In this document: piece by piece, positions 6,376 to 7,454 of the stretch | Layout of the letters: the number at the start of each line of letters is the position of its first letter | Position numbering within the stretch: the stretch's first letter is position 1 | DNA from: Cenarchaeum sp. | GTDB taxonomy: Archaea > Thermoproteota > Nitrososphaeria > Nitrososphaerales > Nitrosopumilaceae | Length of the DNA: 7,454 bases | Direction of reading: 5' to 3' | NCBI GenBank assembly: GCA_007570915.1 | Contig: RKSK01000137.1 | Coordinates: 1-7,454 of the forward strand | Notes under the pieces: generated by a model | What the model saw: the letters and a program-made list of their open reading frames with translations, nothing else | Told to the model about the DNA's origin: nothing | Databases searched by the model: none | Made by a program: the position numbers and the translations under genes

Positions 6376-6383
6376 CTTTAAAG
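6376..6383 (-). promoter_or_regulatory. TATA-like box for ppdK
   Basis: CTTTAAAG, centred near 6379.5, is 28-29 bases upstream of the GTG at 6351 and is the only AT-rich block near the gene start. The spacing predicts transcription beginning at the GTG, giving a leaderless mRNA. The interval between box and start is almost pure G and C, ending in CGCGCGCGCG. Confidence 0.65.
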
Positions 6384-6437
6384 GGTTGCCCGTTTCCCGC
6401 CCCCCACGGGGCCGCGCCGGGGCCGCCCTGCGCGTGC

Positions 6438-6460
6438 GCGGCAGGCCTGCCCGGGCGCGG
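6438..6460. repeat. Palindromic repeat element, copy 1
   Basis: This 23-base element contains the perfect 12-base palindrome GGCAGGCCTGCC (6440-6451) followed by CGGGCGCGG. It recurs at 6592-6617 with only a 2-base GC insertion at the palindrome centre and one extra G. Two such copies within 154 bases are notable, although the very high GC raises the chance of coincidence. Confidence 0.55.
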
Positions 6461-6521
6461 CGCGGGGGCATGGCGCCGGGGCGGGCATGGCAGCGGGCGT
6501 TGCCCTGCCGGGCCGGGCGTT

Positions 6522-6547
6522 CGGGGGCGCACGGGCGCCCGCCCCCG
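6522..6547. repeat. Inverted repeat (possible hairpin) in the GC-rich spacer
   Basis: CGGGGGCG at 6522-6529 pairs perfectly with CGCCCCCG at 6540-6547 around a 10-base interval that itself contains part of GGGCGCCC. It lies midway between the two palindromic repeat copies. It could fold in RNA from either strand. There is no adjacent T-run, so it is not a recognisable terminator. Confidence 0.45.
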
Positions 6548-6591
6548 CCGCCTGGAGCCGCAGGCAGGGCCCGGGCGGCCCCGCGCAGGCC

Positions 6592-6617
6592 GCGGCAGGC
6601 GCCTGCCCGGGGCGCGG
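6592..6617. repeat. Palindromic repeat element, copy 2
   Basis: This 26-base element contains the perfect 14-base palindrome GGCAGGCGCCTGCC (6594-6607) followed by CGGGGCGCGG. It matches the copy at 6438-6460 apart from a central GC insertion and one extra G. It lies 42 bases beyond the 3' end of the Fic gene, and could be a protein-binding site, a paired hairpin or a drifted duplication. Confidence 0.55.
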
Positions 6618-6659
6618 GCCCGCGCGCTGCCCGCTTGCCGCGCCCGGCCCGCCCCCGCG

Positions 6660-7454
6660 TCAGCCGGCGCCCTGATCCGGCGCGCCGCGCTCGCCCATGG
6701 CCGCGAGTATGCCGCGCGAGACGTAGAGTATGGTCTTTGCGCGGCCCGGCAGGCGCTCGAGTATGCCGGCCTCGATGGCGTCCTCTATGACCATCGACGC
6801 GGCCCTGTTGCCCATTCCCGTTATCCTCTTTGTCATGGGGACCGTGATGTACGGGTTTTCAAACAGGCTGTCCAGGACCTGGACCATCGTCCCGCCGGCC
6901 CTGTCGCCGAGCCTCTCGAGGTACGACTTGCGCAGCCCGACGAGCTCGCGGACCGAGCCAGAGCCGTCCTCGGCGGCCTCGGCGCAGACGTCGACAAAGT
7001 AGTCGATCCACTGCGCCCACGCGCCGGCCGCCGTGACGCCGCGCAGCAGCGCATAGTACTGCGCGCGGCGCATGTAGATAGAGGAGCTCAGCGCGAGGGG
7101 CTGCGAGGAGAGGAGGCCGTACTTGCGCATCATCATGGATATGAGCATCCTGCCGACCCTGCCGTTGCCGTCGGGGAACGGGTGTATGGCCTCAAACTGC
7201 GCGTGGGCCACGGCGCAGCGGACCAGCGCGTGGTCGGCGGCCCCGTCGGCGTTGACATAGTCGACGAGGTTCTCGAGGAGGGGCACGACGTCAGGGGGCC
7301 TCGGCGGCGTGTAGATGACGGCCCTGTCCGGCCCGCCGACTATCCAGTTTTGCGTGCGGCGCCACTCGCCGGGCGCGTGGCCCGTGCGCTCGCCCGGCCC
7401 GTACGCGACGCCGTCATAGAGGAGCTCGTGCGCGCGCGACAGCGAGTCCAGGCC
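6660..7454 (-). CDS. Fic-domain protein (AMPylase family), 5' end truncated by right window edge
   Basis: The visible 264 codons end in TGA (6662-6660). The frame runs in at the right edge as GLDSLSRAHELLYDGVAYG, so the true start lies outside. PGEWRRTQNWIVGG (visible residues 30-43) is the conserved segment ahead of the Fic core, and HPFPDGNGRVGR (91-102; bases 7184-7149) is a complete HxFx(D/E)GNGRxxR active site with His91. Fic enzymes of this kind usually move AMP from ATP to a hydroxyl side chain of a target protein; the target here is unknown. After the core, residues about 196-250 (ENPYITVPMTKRITGMGNRAASMVIEDAI and on to LYVSRGIL) resemble a winged helix, as in SoFic-like proteins. The inhibitory (S/T)xxxE(G/N) helix expected near the N-terminus would be outside the window. 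A downstream GTG at 7286 is not the start, because conserved family sequence precedes it. Codon use matches its neighbours. Confidence 0.94.
   Translation of the reverse strand, partial: GLDSLSRAHELLYDGVAYGPGERTGHAPGEWRRTQNWIVGGPDRAVIYTPPRPPDVVPLLENLVDYVNADGAADHALVRCAVAHAQFEAIHPFPDGNGRVGRMLISMMMRKYGLLSSQPLALSSSIYMRRAQYYALLRGVTAAGAWAQWIDYFVDVCAEAAEDGSGSVRELVGLRKSYLERLGDRAGGTMVQVLDSLFENPYITVPMTKRITGMGNRAASMVIEDAIEAGILERLPGRAKTILYVSRGILAAMGERGAPDQGAG

Larger units (their letters stand above)
6384..6659. other. Gene-free spacer of extreme GC content between ppdK and the Fic gene
   Basis: By direct count the 270 bases from 6391 to 6660 hold only 30 A or T, about 89% GC, higher than the flanking genes. 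No convincing gene, tRNA signature or T-rich terminator is seen. Frames open through it (for example 6487-6675 on the plus strand) encode only Gly/Pro/Ala/Arg-rich sequence. The spacer contains a duplicated palindromic element and a hairpin, listed separately. It could hold the 3' UTR of the Fic gene, a structured RNA, or nothing functional. Confidence 0.8.

Noticed and set aside
6352..6471. N-terminal extension of PPDK by 40 codons to an ATG at 6471
   Set aside because: The extension is Arg/Gly/Pro-rich, absent from the family, and would span the TTTAAA promoter box; GTG 6351 fits both family start and promoter spacing.
6384..6659. tRNA, RNase P RNA or SRP RNA gene in the spacer
   Set aside because: No GGTTCGAA-type T-loop, no RNase P conserved core and no SRP signature were found on either strand by eye.
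6284..6790. Plus-strand frame bridging ppdK, the GC-rich spacer and the Fic gene
   Set aside because: It is Pro/Arg/Ala/Gly-rich, overlaps two real genes in antisense and begins inside ppdK.

Overview
The window looks like chromosomal DNA of a very GC-rich archaeon, most likely a thaumarchaeote (Nitrososphaerota). This is an inference from four things. The prolyl-tRNA synthetase is of the archaeal/eukaryotic type, with a C-terminal Cys4 domain and a terminal Tyr. Isolated TATA-like boxes sit 27-29 bases upstream of four start codons, the spacing of leaderless archaeal transcripts. Ile ATA is preferred despite the high GC. The left-edge gene fragment resembles thaumarchaeal MPN/JAB-domain proteins. 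GC is roughly 65-75% by eye, and higher locally. I cannot name the species. A GC-rich sponge-associated Cenarchaeum-like lineage would fit but is not shown.

Layout, left to right. (1) The first 51 codons of a minus-strand gene, probably an MPN/JAB (Mov34/PAD-1) family protein, run off the left edge. (2) A 92-base divergent promoter region follows. (3) A plus-strand gene encodes an exported two-domain protein: signal peptide, PsbP-like N-terminal domain and metallo-beta-lactamase fold. One expected metal-binding His appears to be Asp. (4) Its stop codon interlocks with that of the convergent minus-strand proS through a shared CTAG. (5) Upstream of proS on the same strand is a small CX11CX2CX12C protein, then (6) a complete pyruvate, phosphate dikinase (ppdK). 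(7) About 280 bases of roughly 89% GC, with a duplicated palindromic element and a hairpin, hold no credible gene. (8) A minus-strand Fic-domain protein with an intact active-site motif and a C-terminal winged helix runs off the right edge.

The minus-strand order fic, ppdK, Cys-cluster gene, proS is co-directional but probably not one operon. ppdK and proS each have their own TATA-like box, while the Cys-cluster gene has none and probably rides on the ppdK transcript. PPDK would supply or consume PEP in central carbon metabolism and ProS charges tRNA-Pro, so both are housekeeping. The less ordinary items are the PsbP-like/MBL fusion, the Cys-cluster protein, the Fic protein and the extreme-GC spacer. 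I found no tRNA, rRNA, CRISPR array, insertion sequence or clear terminator. I see no strong evidence of a wholly new multi-gene system.
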